A DNA stretch of 64,000 bases, from the NCBI GenBank assembly GCA_033721915.1, contig JAWWAC010000009.1, positions 1 to 64,000 of the forward strand, in the 5' to 3' direction. Below are positions 53,029 to 63,968 of the stretch, in pieces; positions within the stretch are counted from its first letter, which is position 1, and each line of letters starts with the position of its first letter. The stretch is from REBR01 sp033721915 (GTDB taxonomy: Bacteria > Pseudomonadota > Gammaproteobacteria > Pseudomonadales > Oleiphilaceae). The notes beneath the pieces were generated by a model. It worked only from the letters and a program-made list of their open reading frames with translations, searched no databases and was not told where the DNA came from. A program made the translations under genes and the position numbers.

Positions 53029-56000
53029 TCCTGTCCGAGATCTCCATTCGCCGTCCGGTTTTTGCCACGGTCATCAGCCTGCTGATCATTGTCTTCGGTG
53101 TGGCCGCCCTGCTGGAGCTGCCGGTGCGGGAATACCCGGACATCGATCCGCCGCAAGTGTCCGTGTCCACCACCTACCAGGGGGCGGCACCGGAGATCAT
53201 CGACACCCAGATCACCGAGGTGATCGAATCCGCCATCAGCCGTGTTGACGGCATCCGCTCACTGGAGTCCTCCAGCGAGTTCAACAGCTCACGCACCACC
53301 ATCGAGTTCGACGGCGATCGCAACGTGGATCTGGCCGCCAACGATGTGCGGGATGCACTGGCGGGCATTGCCAACCAGCTGCCGGACGAGGCGGAGCCGC
53401 CCCGTGTGTCCAAGGCCAGCGCCAATGCCCGTCCCATGATGTGGGTGGCCCTGCGCAGCGATCGCCTGAGCCCCGAGCAGCTGTCGGATTTTGCCGAACG
53501 CAACCTGGTGGACCAGCTCTCGGTGCTCAATGGCGTGGCGGATGTGCGCATCGGCGGCCAGCGCCGCTACGCCACCCGCATCTGGCTGGACCGGCAGGCC
53601 ATGGCGGCCCGTCAGATCACGGTCACAGACATCGAGAACGCACTGCGGGCCAGCAACGTTGAGCTGCCCGCCGGTCGCATCGAGTCTTACAACCGCAACT
53701 TCACGGTGCGCGCCGACAGCCGCCTCAACACCGTGGAAGAATTCGAGCGCATGCCGGTGCGCCGTGACGGGAACTACCAGGTGCGACTGGGGGAGGTGGC
53801 CCGGGTGGCACTGGGCGTGGAGAGCGACCGCTCCTTCCTGCGCTCCGACGGGCAGAACGCCATTGGCCTGGGTATTATCCGCCAGTCACAGGCCAACACC
53901 GTGGCCGTCTCGGACCGGGTGCAGGAGACCATCCAGCGCATTGAGCCCCAGCTGCCGGACGGGGTCTCCATGCTGGTCAACTACGACGAATCGGTCTTTA
54001 TCCGCGCCTCTATCCAGGAGGTGGTAAAGACACTGGCCATTGCCCTGTCACTGGTGGTGCTGGTGATCTTTGTCTTCCTGCGCTCTTTCAGGGCCACGCT
54101 GATCCCCGCCGTGACCATTCCGGTCTCCATCATCGGTGCCTTTATCGGTCTGGGACTGCTGGGTTTTTCCATCAATGTGCTGACACTGCTGGCGGTGATA
54201 CTGGCCATCGGCCTGGTGGTGGACGACGCCATCGTCATGCTGGAAAACATCCAGCGGCGCATTGATGCCGGTGAGCCCAGGCTGCTGGCCGCCTACCGGG
54301 GTTCCGGCCAGGTGGCCTTTGCCATTATTGCCACCACACTGACCCTGGTGGCGGTGTTTGTGCCCATTTCCTTCATGGGGGGCAATGTGGGGCGTCTGTT
54401 CGGTGAGTTCGGCTTTACCCTGGCGGCGGCGGTGGTGGTCTCCAGTCTGGTGGCGCTCACACTGGCCCCCATGCTGTGTTCCAAGTGGCTCAAATCCCAC
54501 GACGAGGCGGCCCGGGGCCATCCTGTTTTCGCCGCCAGTGAGCGGGGCTTCGAGGCACTGAGCCGGGCCTACCACGGGGCTCTGAGACGGGCACTGAACT
54601 GGCCGGCACTGGTGCTCTCACTGGGTATTGCCGGGTTGTTGCTGGCCCTGGTGGTGTTCCCGCGGATTGGCCAGGAGCTGGCCCCCACCGAGGACCGGGG
54701 TGTGTTTATCATCCCCAGCTCCGCCCCCACCGGCTCCACTGCAGAGTACACCGCCCACCATGCCGCCAAGGTGGAGGATCAGATGCAGGACCTGGTGCAG
54801 AGCGGCGATGTGGAGCGGATTCTCACCATCGTCGGTTTCCGCAACGACGAGGAGGGGGCCTTTACCATTGTCCGCCTCGCCCCCTGGGAGCAGCGCAGCC
54901 GCTCGCAGCAGGAGATCGTGTCGTCCCTGTTCCCCAAACTGCAGCAGGTGCCCGGTGTCAGGGCCTTTGCCGTCAACCCGCCGGGTCTGGGCCAGAGCAG
55001 TTTCAGCCAGCCCTTCCAGGTGGTGATCGGTGGTCCGGATTACGACTCGGTCAAGGAATGGAGCGAGCGGCTGCTGGAGAAGGCCCGTGAGAACCCCAAC
55101 CTGCGGGACCTGGACACGGACTACGAGGAAACCCGCCCGCAACTGAATGTGCGCATCGATCGCAACCGGGCGGCGGACCTGGACATCACCGCCCGGGATC
55201 TGGGACTGACACTGCAGACCATGCTGGCCTCCCGCCAGGTCACCCGCTACCTGGACCGTGGCCGTGAGTACGATGTGATCATCCAGGCGGAAGACGCCGA
55301 CCGGCGCACACCGGGGGATCTGCAGGATATTTTCATGCGCCCCCGTGATGGCGGGGATCTGATCCCCATCAGCGCGATTGTGGAAAGCGAGGAATTCGGC
55401 GCTTCACCGGAGCTGCGCCGGTTCGACCGCCTGCCGGCCATCACACTGAGCGGCTCACTGGCGGAGGGCTACGATCTGGGACAGGCACTGGAGGACATCA
55501 ACCAGCTGGCGGAGGAGACCCTGCCGGTGGAGGCGCGGCTCTCCCTCACGGGCCTGTCACGGGAGTTCCAGGAGGCCTCCGGGGCCATCTACATCACCTT
55601 TGCGCTGGCCTTTGTGGTGGTCTTTCTGGTGCTGGCGGCCCAGTTTGAAAGCTGGATCCACCCGTTGATCATCATGCTTTCAGTGCCACTGGCCATCAGC
55701 GGCGCCCTGGGGGCGCTGTGGATGGCGGGCATCACCCTCAATATCTACAGCCAGATCGGCATGGTGATGCTGCTGGGGCTGATGGCCAAGAACGGCATAC
55801 TGGTCGTGGAATTCGCCAATCAGCTGCGGGACGCCGGCAGCAGCGTCCACGAGGCCATACTGGAGGGGGCCAGCCTGCGCTTCCGGCCGGTTCTGATGAC
55901 CACCATCTCCACCATTTTCGGTGCCATCCCGCTGGTGATCTCAACGGGGGCCGGCGCCGAGAGCCGCGCCGCCATCGGCACCGTGATCATCGGTGGCCTG

Positions 56001-56141
56001 ACCTTCGCCAGCCTGCTCACCCTGTTCATTATCCCGGTCCTGTACAACCTGCTGGCCCGCTTTACCCGCCCGGCCGGGGAGATCAGCCGGCAGCTCAACC
56101 GTCAGGCAGAGGCGGCCTCACACAAGGTCGCACCCCACTGA
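53025..56141 (+). CDS. RND efflux pump permease (HAE1-type)
   Basis: 1038 residues, normal for resistance-nodulation-division pumps. N-terminal ISIRRPVFATVISLLIIVFG, two periplasmic loops, and twelve helices. The proton-relay Asp pair is in AIGLVVDDAIVMLENI (near 402-417). FRSFRATLIPAVTIPVSIIGAF and GLMAKNGILVVEFANQL are conserved membrane segments. It exports hydrophobic or amphipathic compounds using the proton gradient; substrate range unknown. Four-base overlap with the adaptor gene implies coupled translation. No adjacent regulator is recognised. Confidence 0.95.
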   Translation: MILSEISIRRPVFATVISLLIIVFGVAALLELPVREYPDIDPPQVSVSTTYQGAAPEIIDTQITEVIESAISRVDGIRSLESSSEFNSSRTTIEFDGDRNVDLAANDVRDALAGIANQLPDEAEPPRVSKASANARPMMWVALRSDRLSPEQLSDFAERNLVDQLSVLNGVADVRIGGQRRYATRIWLDRQAMAARQITVTDIENALRASNVELPAGRIESYNRNFTVRADSRLNTVEEFERMPVRRDGNYQVRLGEVARVALGVESDRSFLRSDGQNAIGLGIIRQSQANTVAVSDRVQETIQRIEPQLPDGVSMLVNYDESVFIRASIQEVVKTLAIALSLVVLVIFVFLRSFRATLIPAVTIPVSIIGAFIGLGLLGFSINVLTLLAVILAIGLVVDDAIVMLENIQRRIDAGEPRLLAAYRGSGQVAFAIIATTLTLVAVFVPISFMGGNVGRLFGEFGFTLAAAVVVSSLVALTLAPMLCSKWLKSHDEAARGHPVFAASERGFEALSRAYHGALRRALNWPALVLSLGIAGLLLALVVFPRIGQELAPTEDRGVFIIPSSAPTGSTAEYTAHHAAKVEDQMQDLVQSGDVERILTIVGFRNDEEGAFTIVRLAPWEQRSRSQQEIVSSLFPKLQQVPGVRAFAVNPPGLGQSSFSQPFQVVIGGPDYDSVKEWSERLLEKARENPNLRDLDTDYEETRPQLNVRIDRNRAADLDITARDLGLTLQTMLASRQVTRYLDRGREYDVIIQAEDADRRTPGDLQDIFMRPRDGGDLIPISAIVESEEFGASPELRRFDRLPAITLSGSLAEGYDLGQALEDINQLAEETLPVEARLSLTGLSREFQEASGAIYITFALAFVVVFLVLAAQFESWIHPLIIMLSVPLAISGALGALWMAGITLNIYSQIGMVMLLGLMAKNGILVVEFANQLRDAGSSVHEAILEGASLRFRPVLMTTISTIFGAIPLVISTGAGAESRAAIGTVIIGGLTFASLLTLFIIPVLYNLLARFTRPAGEISRQLNRQAEAASHKVAPH

Positions 56142-56208
56142 CCGGCCCTGGCGCCGCAGGGAGCGGATCCGTGGTCTATCCTGACGGACGGGTCGACCGG
56201 CCACGGAT

Positions 56209-57474
56209 TCAGAGCGTGTCCGGCAGCTCCTGGAGACCGGGAAAGGCGATTTCCGGATGAAGATCCACACAGAGAATCCGGTTACCGCGCCGGGTAAAGG
56301 TCTGGGCGGAAATCGTGACGGTACTGCGGGTGTCCGGCAACGCCACATAAGGACGAGACACATTGATCTGACTCGGGTTGTCGATGGCCCTCAGAAAATA
56401 CTCCCGGTGTGACCAGCTGGCACCCTGTGACTGATACAGGGGATTGAAATCCGGCTTCAGGAAACGCCGGTTGCCGCGCTCGCTCACGGCAACCGGGCCC
56501 TGCTGTATCCCCCTGTGATCCAGCAGAAAACACCGGGCCACACCGGGAATCCTGAGCAGGGGTTCGGCCACAAGCTGCAGAGGCTCCTGCCGCGCCAGGC
56601 TGTGACAGGCCGCCAGGATCTCAAAGCGCAGGTGGCGGAGTTGCTCCTCATGCTTTCGTGCCTGAAGATGCTGGCATTGATTGTAATCCTCCTGAAACAC
56701 CCTGAACCGGTCCAGCGTCTCCTGGTCCTGGTTCAATACCTGACTGGGGCGGGCAAAATAAAAACCCTGGTACAGGTCTGCTTCGCTCTGCATGGCAATT
56801 TCCGCCTGCTGCCGTGTTTCCACCCCTTCCACCAGAACCAGCGAGCCGTTCTCCCGGATCAGGCGCACCAGGCTGATAAACAGTTTGCGGGCCGATTCAT
56901 TGGCGGCCGCGTGGACCACCATGGCCCGATCCATTTTTACAATAAAGGGCTGCAGCCGCCAGACCCGCTCAAAGTTGGCATCACCGGCACCGAAGTCGTC
57001 GACAGCGACGCGAAAACCCAGGCGCCGGGCATCTTCCACAAAGTCCTGCAGCAGTTGTTCACTGGCAACGGCCTGTTCCACGATTTCCAGTACCACCTGG
57101 TCACAGCCCAGGCCGGCCTGACGGACCTGGTCGGCCAGAATCCGGGGGGAGATTCCCGGGGCGCCGATGGAGTCGGCACTGACATTGAGAAACAGCCAGG
57201 CGGGTGGCAACTGGCGGGCAAAATTATGCAGATGCTGTTGCCAGAGTTTCAGATCCAGATCGCCATTGTGAGGCTTGCCGTCAGTTCTGTTAAAAATCTC
57301 GGCCGGGCTGACAGGGAGGCCCTTGTGGCTTGGACGTGCCAGAGCTTCCACCCCCACTACCCGGTTGTGGGTGGGGCTGATGATCGGCTGGAAGGCGGAC
57401 GCCACTTCAAATTCTTCAAACAGGGATGTCACCGGGGCCTGATGCCCAGGTTCTCTGGTCAGGGTTGCGTTCAT
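56209..57474 (-). CDS. EAL-domain protein (c-di-GMP phosphodiesterase) with C-terminal sensor
   Basis: 421 residues. The EAL domain (about 20-250) has the motif VGVEALARPS, LEIVEQ, VDDFGAGDANFERV and LVEGVETRQQ, with the metal-binding DD and E residues kept, so hydrolysis of cyclic di-GMP is likely. The C-terminal 160 residues (about 265-421) form a helix followed by a Cache-like sensor fold (LLRIPGVARCFLLDHRGIQQGPV, REYFLRAIDNPSQINVSRPYV), similar in layout to YkuI. There is no membrane helix, so it is cytoplasmic. ATG 57474 has GGGAG 8 bases upstream; the frame runs on to 57627 without support. Convergent with the RND pump gene. Confidence 0.88.
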   Translation of the reverse strand: MNATLTREPGHQAPVTSLFEEFEVASAFQPIISPTHNRVVGVEALARPSHKGLPVSPAEIFNRTDGKPHNGDLDLKLWQQHLHNFARQLPPAWLFLNVSADSIGAPGISPRILADQVRQAGLGCDQVVLEIVEQAVASEQLLQDFVEDARRLGFRVAVDDFGAGDANFERVWRLQPFIVKMDRAMVVHAAANESARKLFISLVRLIRENGSLVLVEGVETRQQAEIAMQSEADLYQGFYFARPSQVLNQDQETLDRFRVFQEDYNQCQHLQARKHEEQLRHLRFEILAACHSLARQEPLQLVAEPLLRIPGVARCFLLDHRGIQQGPVAVSERGNRRFLKPDFNPLYQSQGASWSHREYFLRAIDNPSQINVSRPYVALPDTRSTVTISAQTFTRRGNRILCVDLHPEIAFPGLQELPDTL

Positions 57475-58031
57475 GGAAATAACTCCCGGAGCACGGCGCC
57501 CCGGAATCCGGAGCGTCACAACGTGTCCCTTAATGACAATCGAAAATCGTGCCAAATCGGCACGGAGGGCTAATTTGCAAGGGAAAACAGGCCACAGGTC
57601 ATGACGCCATGCCTTTTCATGAAGCATTAAACAGGCTGACGCACTCTGGCAGTGCGGAAAGCAGCGTGTTTGCCTGAAAATCTGTGGATAAAGTTTTTGA
57701 TCGTTATTGGGAAAAACAGAAGCCTCTGAATAGAATCGTTTAAAAACATAATCTTAATACACAAATGCGATTTTCAATGGTCAAGGGCGCCTGTGGATAA
57801 AGTGGTTAAAAACTTTTTCAGCATTGCTGCTTAACCCACTGTCAGAACTGGAAAATCCCCCCGGGAAAGAGCGATTTTTTCAAAAGTGGTCAAAAAGTAG
57901 ACCGCATCTCGCCAACGAGGCCAGAAACAGGTTACAATGGTCGGCTAATTTCCGGGCCCTGCTGTCTTATAAACAGGTCTGTCCCCTGTTAATGCCGGCA
58001 CCGGGCCTGCGCTTTTTGTCCGAGGTGACCT
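57475..58031. other. AT-rich spacer before mnmG with two DnaA boxes
   Basis: 557 bases without a supported gene. Two perfect DnaA boxes in the same orientation (TGTGGATAA) occupy 57683-57691 and 57792-57800, flanking an AT-rich 100-base stretch (57692-57790) that is unusual in this GC-rich DNA. A near-box TAATACACA lies near 57758. E. coli oriC occupies this place beside mnmG, so this is a second origin candidate or a DnaA-controlled promoter. TACAAT at 57933-57938 may be a -10 element for mnmG. Confidence 0.6.
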
Positions 58032-59930
<1,899 letters not shown>

Positions 59931-59977
59931 ACCACTGGAATGGGCAATGGTTTCTTTGACAAGAGCAGTAGCAAGGC

Positions 59978-60634
59978 ATGGATGAACAGCGTCAGTTGCT
60001 GGCCGGCGCCGAAACACGGGGCGTGGCACTCAGTGAAGGGCAGGCGCAACAGCTGATTGCCTTTCTCGACCTGCTGGAGAAATGGAACCGGGCCTACAAC
60101 CTCACCGCGGTGCGCGACCGCCAGGGCATGCTCCATCGCCATCTGCTGGACAGCCTGTCACTGGCGCCCTTTGTCCACACGGAGCATCTGCTGGATGTGG
60201 GTTCCGGTGGCGGCCTGCCGGGGGTGGTGCTGGCCCTGTTGTTCCCCCACAGGCGCTTTACGCTGCTGGATGGCAATCACAAGAAAAGCCGTTTCCTGAT
60301 ACAGTGCCGTATCGAGCTGGGGCTGGAGAATCTCACAGCGGTCACCGCCAGGGCACAGGATTACCGCCCGGAGGCGCCGTTCAGCCAGATCAGCAGCCGG
60401 GCCTTTACCGCGCTGCCCAATCTGGTGGACTGGTGTGGTCATCTGCTGGCACCGGACGGGGAGTTTCTGGCCATGAAGGGGCAGTATCCCCACCAGGAGC
60501 TGGCGGAGCTGCCACCGGGCTGGCGTCTCAATGACTCTCTGGCACTGCAGGTTCCCGGCTGCGAGGGAGACCGGCATATACTGCGACTGGGCCCCGCTCA
60601 GAGCGAGCCACCAGGCCGTCCCACTGACCAATAA
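59978..60634 (+). CDS. rsmG: 16S rRNA (guanine-N7) methyltransferase RsmG (GidB)
   Basis: 218 residues. It methylates N7 of G527 (E. coli numbering) in 16S rRNA using SAM. The conserved N-terminal EKWNRAYNLTAVRD, SAM motif DVGSGGGLPGVVLA, DGNHKKSRFL and ISSRAFTALPNLVDW are all visible. It starts 47 bases after mnmG. The sequence ends 13 bases before parA, whose ribosome binding site overlaps the gap. Confidence 0.95.
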   Translation: MDEQRQLLAGAETRGVALSEGQAQQLIAFLDLLEKWNRAYNLTAVRDRQGMLHRHLLDSLSLAPFVHTEHLLDVGSGGGLPGVVLALLFPHRRFTLLDGNHKKSRFLIQCRIELGLENLTAVTARAQDYRPEAPFSQISSRAFTALPNLVDWCGHLLAPDGEFLAMKGQYPHQELAELPPGWRLNDSLALQVPGCEGDRHILRLGPAQSEPPGRPTDQ

Positions 60635-60647
60635 AAGGAGCAGCCCC

Positions 60648-61436
60648 ATGGCACGTATCGTTGCAGTGACCAACCAGAAAGGCGGCGTTGGCAAGACCAC
60701 CACCTGTGTCAATCTGGCCGCGTCACTGGCGGCCACCAAGCGCCGTGTGCTGCTGGTGGACATGGACCCGCAGGGCAACGCCACCATGGGCAGCGGCATC
60801 GACAAGAACGCACTGTCACTGAGCGGCTACGACGTACTGACCAAGCGCCGTGAGCTGGCCCAGGTGCGGGTCCACGCCGAGTCGGGGGGCTATGACCTGC
60901 TGCCGGCCAATGGTGACCTGACCGCGGCGGAAGTGGAGCTGATGAACGAGATCGGCCGCGAGCACCGGCTGCGTCTGGCCCTGCGCACCGTGCGGGAGGA
61001 TTACGACTACATCCTGGTGGACTGTCCGCCGTCACTGAACCTGCTGACTGTCAACGCCCTGGCGGCGGCGGATTCGGTGCTGATCCCCATGCAGTGCGAA
61101 TACTACGCACTGGAAGGCCTGGCGGCGCTGATGAACACCATCGGCCAGATCCAGGAGACGGTCAATCCGGCACTGGAAGTCGAAGGCATACTGCGGACCA
61201 TGTATGATCCCCGCAACAGCCTGACACTGGATGTCTCGCGCCAGCTGGACGAGTATTTCCAGGGCAAGGTGTACTCGGCGGTGATTCCCCGCAACGTGCG
61301 CCTGGCGGAGGCTCCCAGTTACGGGCTGCCGGCACTGGCCTATGACCGCGCCTCCAAGGGCGCCATTGCCTATCTGGCACTGGCCGGTGAGATTGTCCGC
61401 AAGAGCGGCAGCGGCAAGAGCGCTGTGGCCGTTTAA
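60648..61436 (+). CDS. parA: Chromosome partitioning ATPase ParA (Soj)
   Basis: 262 residues. Deviant Walker A VTNQKGGVGKTTTCVNLAAS at the start, DMDPQGNATMGSG (Walker A prime), and DYILVDCPPSLNLLTVNAL (Walker B). ATP-dependent, DNA-bound dimers pull ParB-parS complexes apart. ATG 60648 has AAAAGGAG 8 bases upstream; the frame is open back into rsmG. Works with parB next door and the parS sites in recF. Confidence 0.97.
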   Translation: MARIVAVTNQKGGVGKTTTCVNLAASLAATKRRVLLVDMDPQGNATMGSGIDKNALSLSGYDVLTKRRELAQVRVHAESGGYDLLPANGDLTAAEVELMNEIGREHRLRLALRTVREDYDYILVDCPPSLNLLTVNALAAADSVLIPMQCEYYALEGLAALMNTIGQIQETVNPALEVEGILRTMYDPRNSLTLDVSRQLDEYFQGKVYSAVIPRNVRLAEAPSYGLPALAYDRASKGAIAYLALAGEIVRKSGSGKSAVAV

Positions 61437-61495
61437 GAGAACCACGCTACGCAGGGGGCGGCCTTGGTGCCGCCGGCCACGATTTTCGGGATGTG

Positions 61496-62392
61496 ATGAC
61501 AGACAAGACCATGGCGGCCAAGAAACGAGGACTGGGTGAACGGGGGCTGGGCGCACTGCTGGCCGGCTCCAGAGTCAATCTGGGGGATGAGGCGCAAGCC
61601 GATCGCCTGGACGCGGAGCTGCGGGAGTTGCCACTGGATCTGATCCAGCGCGGGCGCTTCCAGCCACGGCGTGATATGGACCCGGAGAGCCTCACGGAGC
61701 TGGCGGAGTCCATCCGCCAGCAGGGCGTGATGCAGCCCGTGGTGGTGCGCCCCATCGGCGAGGGGGATTACGAGCTGATCGCCGGTGAGCGACGCTGGCG
61801 TGCCGCCCAGCAGGCCGGCCTGGACCGCATACCGGCCCTGATCCGGGATGTGCCGGATGAGGCGGCCATCGCCATGGCCCTGATCGAGAACATCCAGCGG
61901 GAGAACCTCAACCCCATCGAAGAGGCCATGGCACTGCAACGGCTGCAGGAGGAGTTCGGCCTCACCCAGGCCCAGGTGGCCGAGGCGGTGGGCAAGTCCC
62001 GCACCACCATCACCAACCTGCTGCGCCTCACGGCACTGAGCCAGGAGGTGCGGGTCATGCTCGAGCACGGGGACCTGGAAATGGGCCATGGCCGCGCCAT
62101 GCTCACACTGCCGCCGGAGCAGCAGGTGCCACTGGCCCGGCAGGTGGTGTCCAGGGCCCTGTCCGTGCGACAGACAGAGCTGCTGGTGCGCCAGATGCAG
62201 GAGAAGGCCGGCAAGCCCGCCAGGCCCCGCAAAGAGACCCAGGACCCGGACATCCGCCGGCTGCAGGAATCCCTGGCGGAACGTCTCGGTGCCAGTGTCG
62301 CCATCAACCACGGGCGCCGTGGCAAGGGCAAGCTGGTGATCGAGTACAACTCACTGGATGAGCTGGACGGCATACTGGGTCATATCCAGTAA
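61496..62392 (+). CDS. parB: Chromosome partitioning protein ParB (Spo0J)
   Basis: About 298 residues. Basic N-terminus (AAKKRGLGERGLGALL), CTPase/ParB box with LIQRGRFQPRRDMD and the arginine-rich GERRWRAAQQAGL (near 95), helix-turn-helix LTQAQVAEAVGKSRTTITNLLRL (split, near 155) that reads parS, and a C-terminal dimer domain (GKGKLVIEYNSLDELDGIL). It loads at parS as a CTP-dependent clamp and spreads. GTG 61493, ATG 61496 and ATG 61511 are all possible starts; none has a strong ribosome binding site. It starts 59 bases after parA. Confidence 0.96.
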   Translation: MTDKTMAAKKRGLGERGLGALLAGSRVNLGDEAQADRLDAELRELPLDLIQRGRFQPRRDMDPESLTELAESIRQQGVMQPVVVRPIGEGDYELIAGERRWRAAQQAGLDRIPALIRDVPDEAAIAMALIENIQRENLNPIEEAMALQRLQEEFGLTQAQVAEAVGKSRTTITNLLRLTALSQEVRVMLEHGDLEMGHGRAMLTLPPEQQVPLARQVVSRALSVRQTELLVRQMQEKAGKPARPRKETQDPDIRRLQESLAERLGASVAINHGRRGKGKLVIEYNSLDELDGILGHIQ

Positions 62393-62395
62393 AAC

Positions 62396-62414
62396 GCGCA
62401 CTTTCCCAGTGCGC
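62396..62414 (+). terminator. Hairpin after parB
   Basis: GCGCACT-TTCCC-AGTGCGC directly follows the parB stop. There is no T-run, so it is a weak terminator or an mRNA end-protecting hairpin. Confidence 0.4.
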
Positions 62415-62420
62415 CATTAG

Positions 62421-62449
62421 TTGATACTGCACCCATTAACGCATATACT
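62421..62449 (+). promoter_or_regulatory. Promoter of the ATP synthase operon
   Basis: TTGATA (62421-62426), 17 bases, TATACT (62444-62449): near-consensus sigma70 promoter about 205 bases before atpI. The remaining 62450-62654 is a long untranslated leader with no ORF I trust. Confidence 0.8.
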
Positions 62450-62654
62450 TGGGCCCGCTTTTAGGCGTGGTCGGTCAGCCCCCTGGTTGTCGGATCGCAG
62501 AATTCAGAATCAACCGGTCACAAATGCGTCGCAATCGGGTGCCAGACTCTTGCCCAGGCAAGCAATCGGCTCCGGTCGGTCTTACAGACTGGACCCAGGC
62601 GGGGTGCCGGAAGTGTCGAGAGATGAATAGCGCGGTAATCAGGAATCGGACGGC

Positions 62655-63032
62655 ATGACCATAGCCCGTCCGCCCATAGGTCGCTGGTTGTTGCTGCAGC
62701 TGGCCCTGGTAGGGCTCATCAGTGCCCTGTTCCTGTTCAAGTCGCCCAACAGTGCCGCCTCCTCAGCCATGGGCGGTCTGATTTTCTGGGTGCCCCACTG
62801 CTACTTTGTTCTCAAGGCTTTCGCTCATACCGGTGCCCAGGCGGCACTGCGTATGGTGCAGACATTGCAGTTTGGCGAAGCGGTCAAGCTGCTCTTAACT
62901 GCCGCACTATTTGCCCTGGTCTTTGCAGTGGTGGACCCGCTCGACGCAATGGCCCTGTTGTTTACCTTTGCGGTGATGGTTGCCAGCAATATCCTGGTTC
63001 CGCTGGGGCTCAGGCACTTATCACCGCGATAA
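62655..63032 (+). CDS. atpI: ATP synthase protein I
   Basis: 125 residues, four hydrophobic helices (LLQLALVGLISALFLF, GGLIFWVPHCYFVLKAF, LLLTAALFALVFAVV, LLFTFAVMVASNILVPLGL). First gene of the ATP synthase operon; AtpI helps assemble the c-ring and is not a subunit of the final enzyme. It lies 19 bases before atpB. Confidence 0.9.
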   Translation: MTIARPPIGRWLLLQLALVGLISALFLFKSPNSAASSAMGGLIFWVPHCYFVLKAFAHTGAQAALRMVQTLQFGEAVKLLLTAALFALVFAVVDPLDAMALLFTFAVMVASNILVPLGLRHLSPR

Positions 63033-63051
63033 CGGAACGTGAGAGCACGGT

Positions 63052-63906
63052 ATGGCAGGCGAAACTCCAGAAGAGTATATAACCCATCACCTCAGTAATC
63101 TGACCTATGGCAAGTTGCCGGCAGGCTACGAGCGTGCCGACGGCAGCGTTGTGGAACAGGCCACCTGGTCCCTCGCCCAGTCCAGTACTGAAGCGACGGA
63201 CATGGGCTTCATGGCCTTTCATGTAGACACCCTTTTCTTCTCTTTCTTTTGTGGTGCGCTCTTTATCGGCCTCTTTCGCTGGGTTGCCGCCAAAGCCACT
63301 TCCGACACCCCCGGTGGCGTGCAGAACTTTGTGGAAATGATCGTGGAGTTTATCCAGGATCTGGTGAAGAGCTCCTTCAGCGGACGCAACCCCATGATCG
63401 CGCCACTGGCGCTGACCCTCTTTGTCTGGGTTTTCCTGCAGAACAGCCTGAAAATGATCCCGGTGGACTACATTCCCGGACTGGCCCACCTGATTGGCTT
63501 TGAGTACACCAAGGCCGTGCCCACCACCGATCCCAACGCCACCTTTGGCATGGCGCTCGGGGTGTTGCTGCTGGTGCTGTTCTACAGCGTCAAGGTCAAG
63601 GGCTTCAGCGGCTTCGGCAAGGAGCTGTCCTTTACGCCCTTTCCCCACTGGAGCCTGGTGCCCTTTAACCTGGTGCTTGAGGTGGTGGGCCTGCTCACCA
63701 AGCCGTTCTCACTGGCACTGCGGTTGTTCGGCAACATGTACGCCGGCGAGGTGATCTTTATCCTGATTGCCCTGCTGCCGTTCTGGATCCAGTTCTCGTT
63801 GCAGGTGCCCTGGCTGATTTTCCATATTCTGGTGATCACGCTACAGGCATTTATCTTCACGGTGCTGACAGTCGTTTATCTAAGCGCTGCGCACGAGGAG
63901 CACTAA
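63052..63906 (+). CDS. atpB: ATP synthase F0 subunit a
   Basis: 284 residues. Subunit a forms the two proton half-channels next to the c-ring. The conserved helices LKMIPVDYIPGLAHLIGF, and LTKPFSLALRLFGNMYAGEVIFILIALLPF (split), contain the essential Arg in LALRLFGNM. The N-terminal region TPEEYITHHLSNLTYG is typical of gammaproteobacterial AtpB. Confidence 0.97.
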   Translation: MAGETPEEYITHHLSNLTYGKLPAGYERADGSVVEQATWSLAQSSTEATDMGFMAFHVDTLFFSFFCGALFIGLFRWVAAKATSDTPGGVQNFVEMIVEFIQDLVKSSFSGRNPMIAPLALTLFVWVFLQNSLKMIPVDYIPGLAHLIGFEYTKAVPTTDPNATFGMALGVLLLVLFYSVKVKGFSGFGKELSFTPFPHWSLVPFNLVLEVVGLLTKPFSLALRLFGNMYAGEVIFILIALLPFWIQFSLQVPWLIFHILVITLQAFIFTVLTVVYLSAAHEEH

Positions 63907-63968
63907 CCGGGTTTCCCGTTATCGCACCACCTTCTTCAACTTAAACCGATGTAAAACTAGGAGTCGTT

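Noticed and set aside
62450..62658. Overlapping 69-codon ORFs in the atpI leader
   Set aside because: Short, basic, without ribosome binding sites; they sit between a good promoter and atpI and look like untranslated leader.
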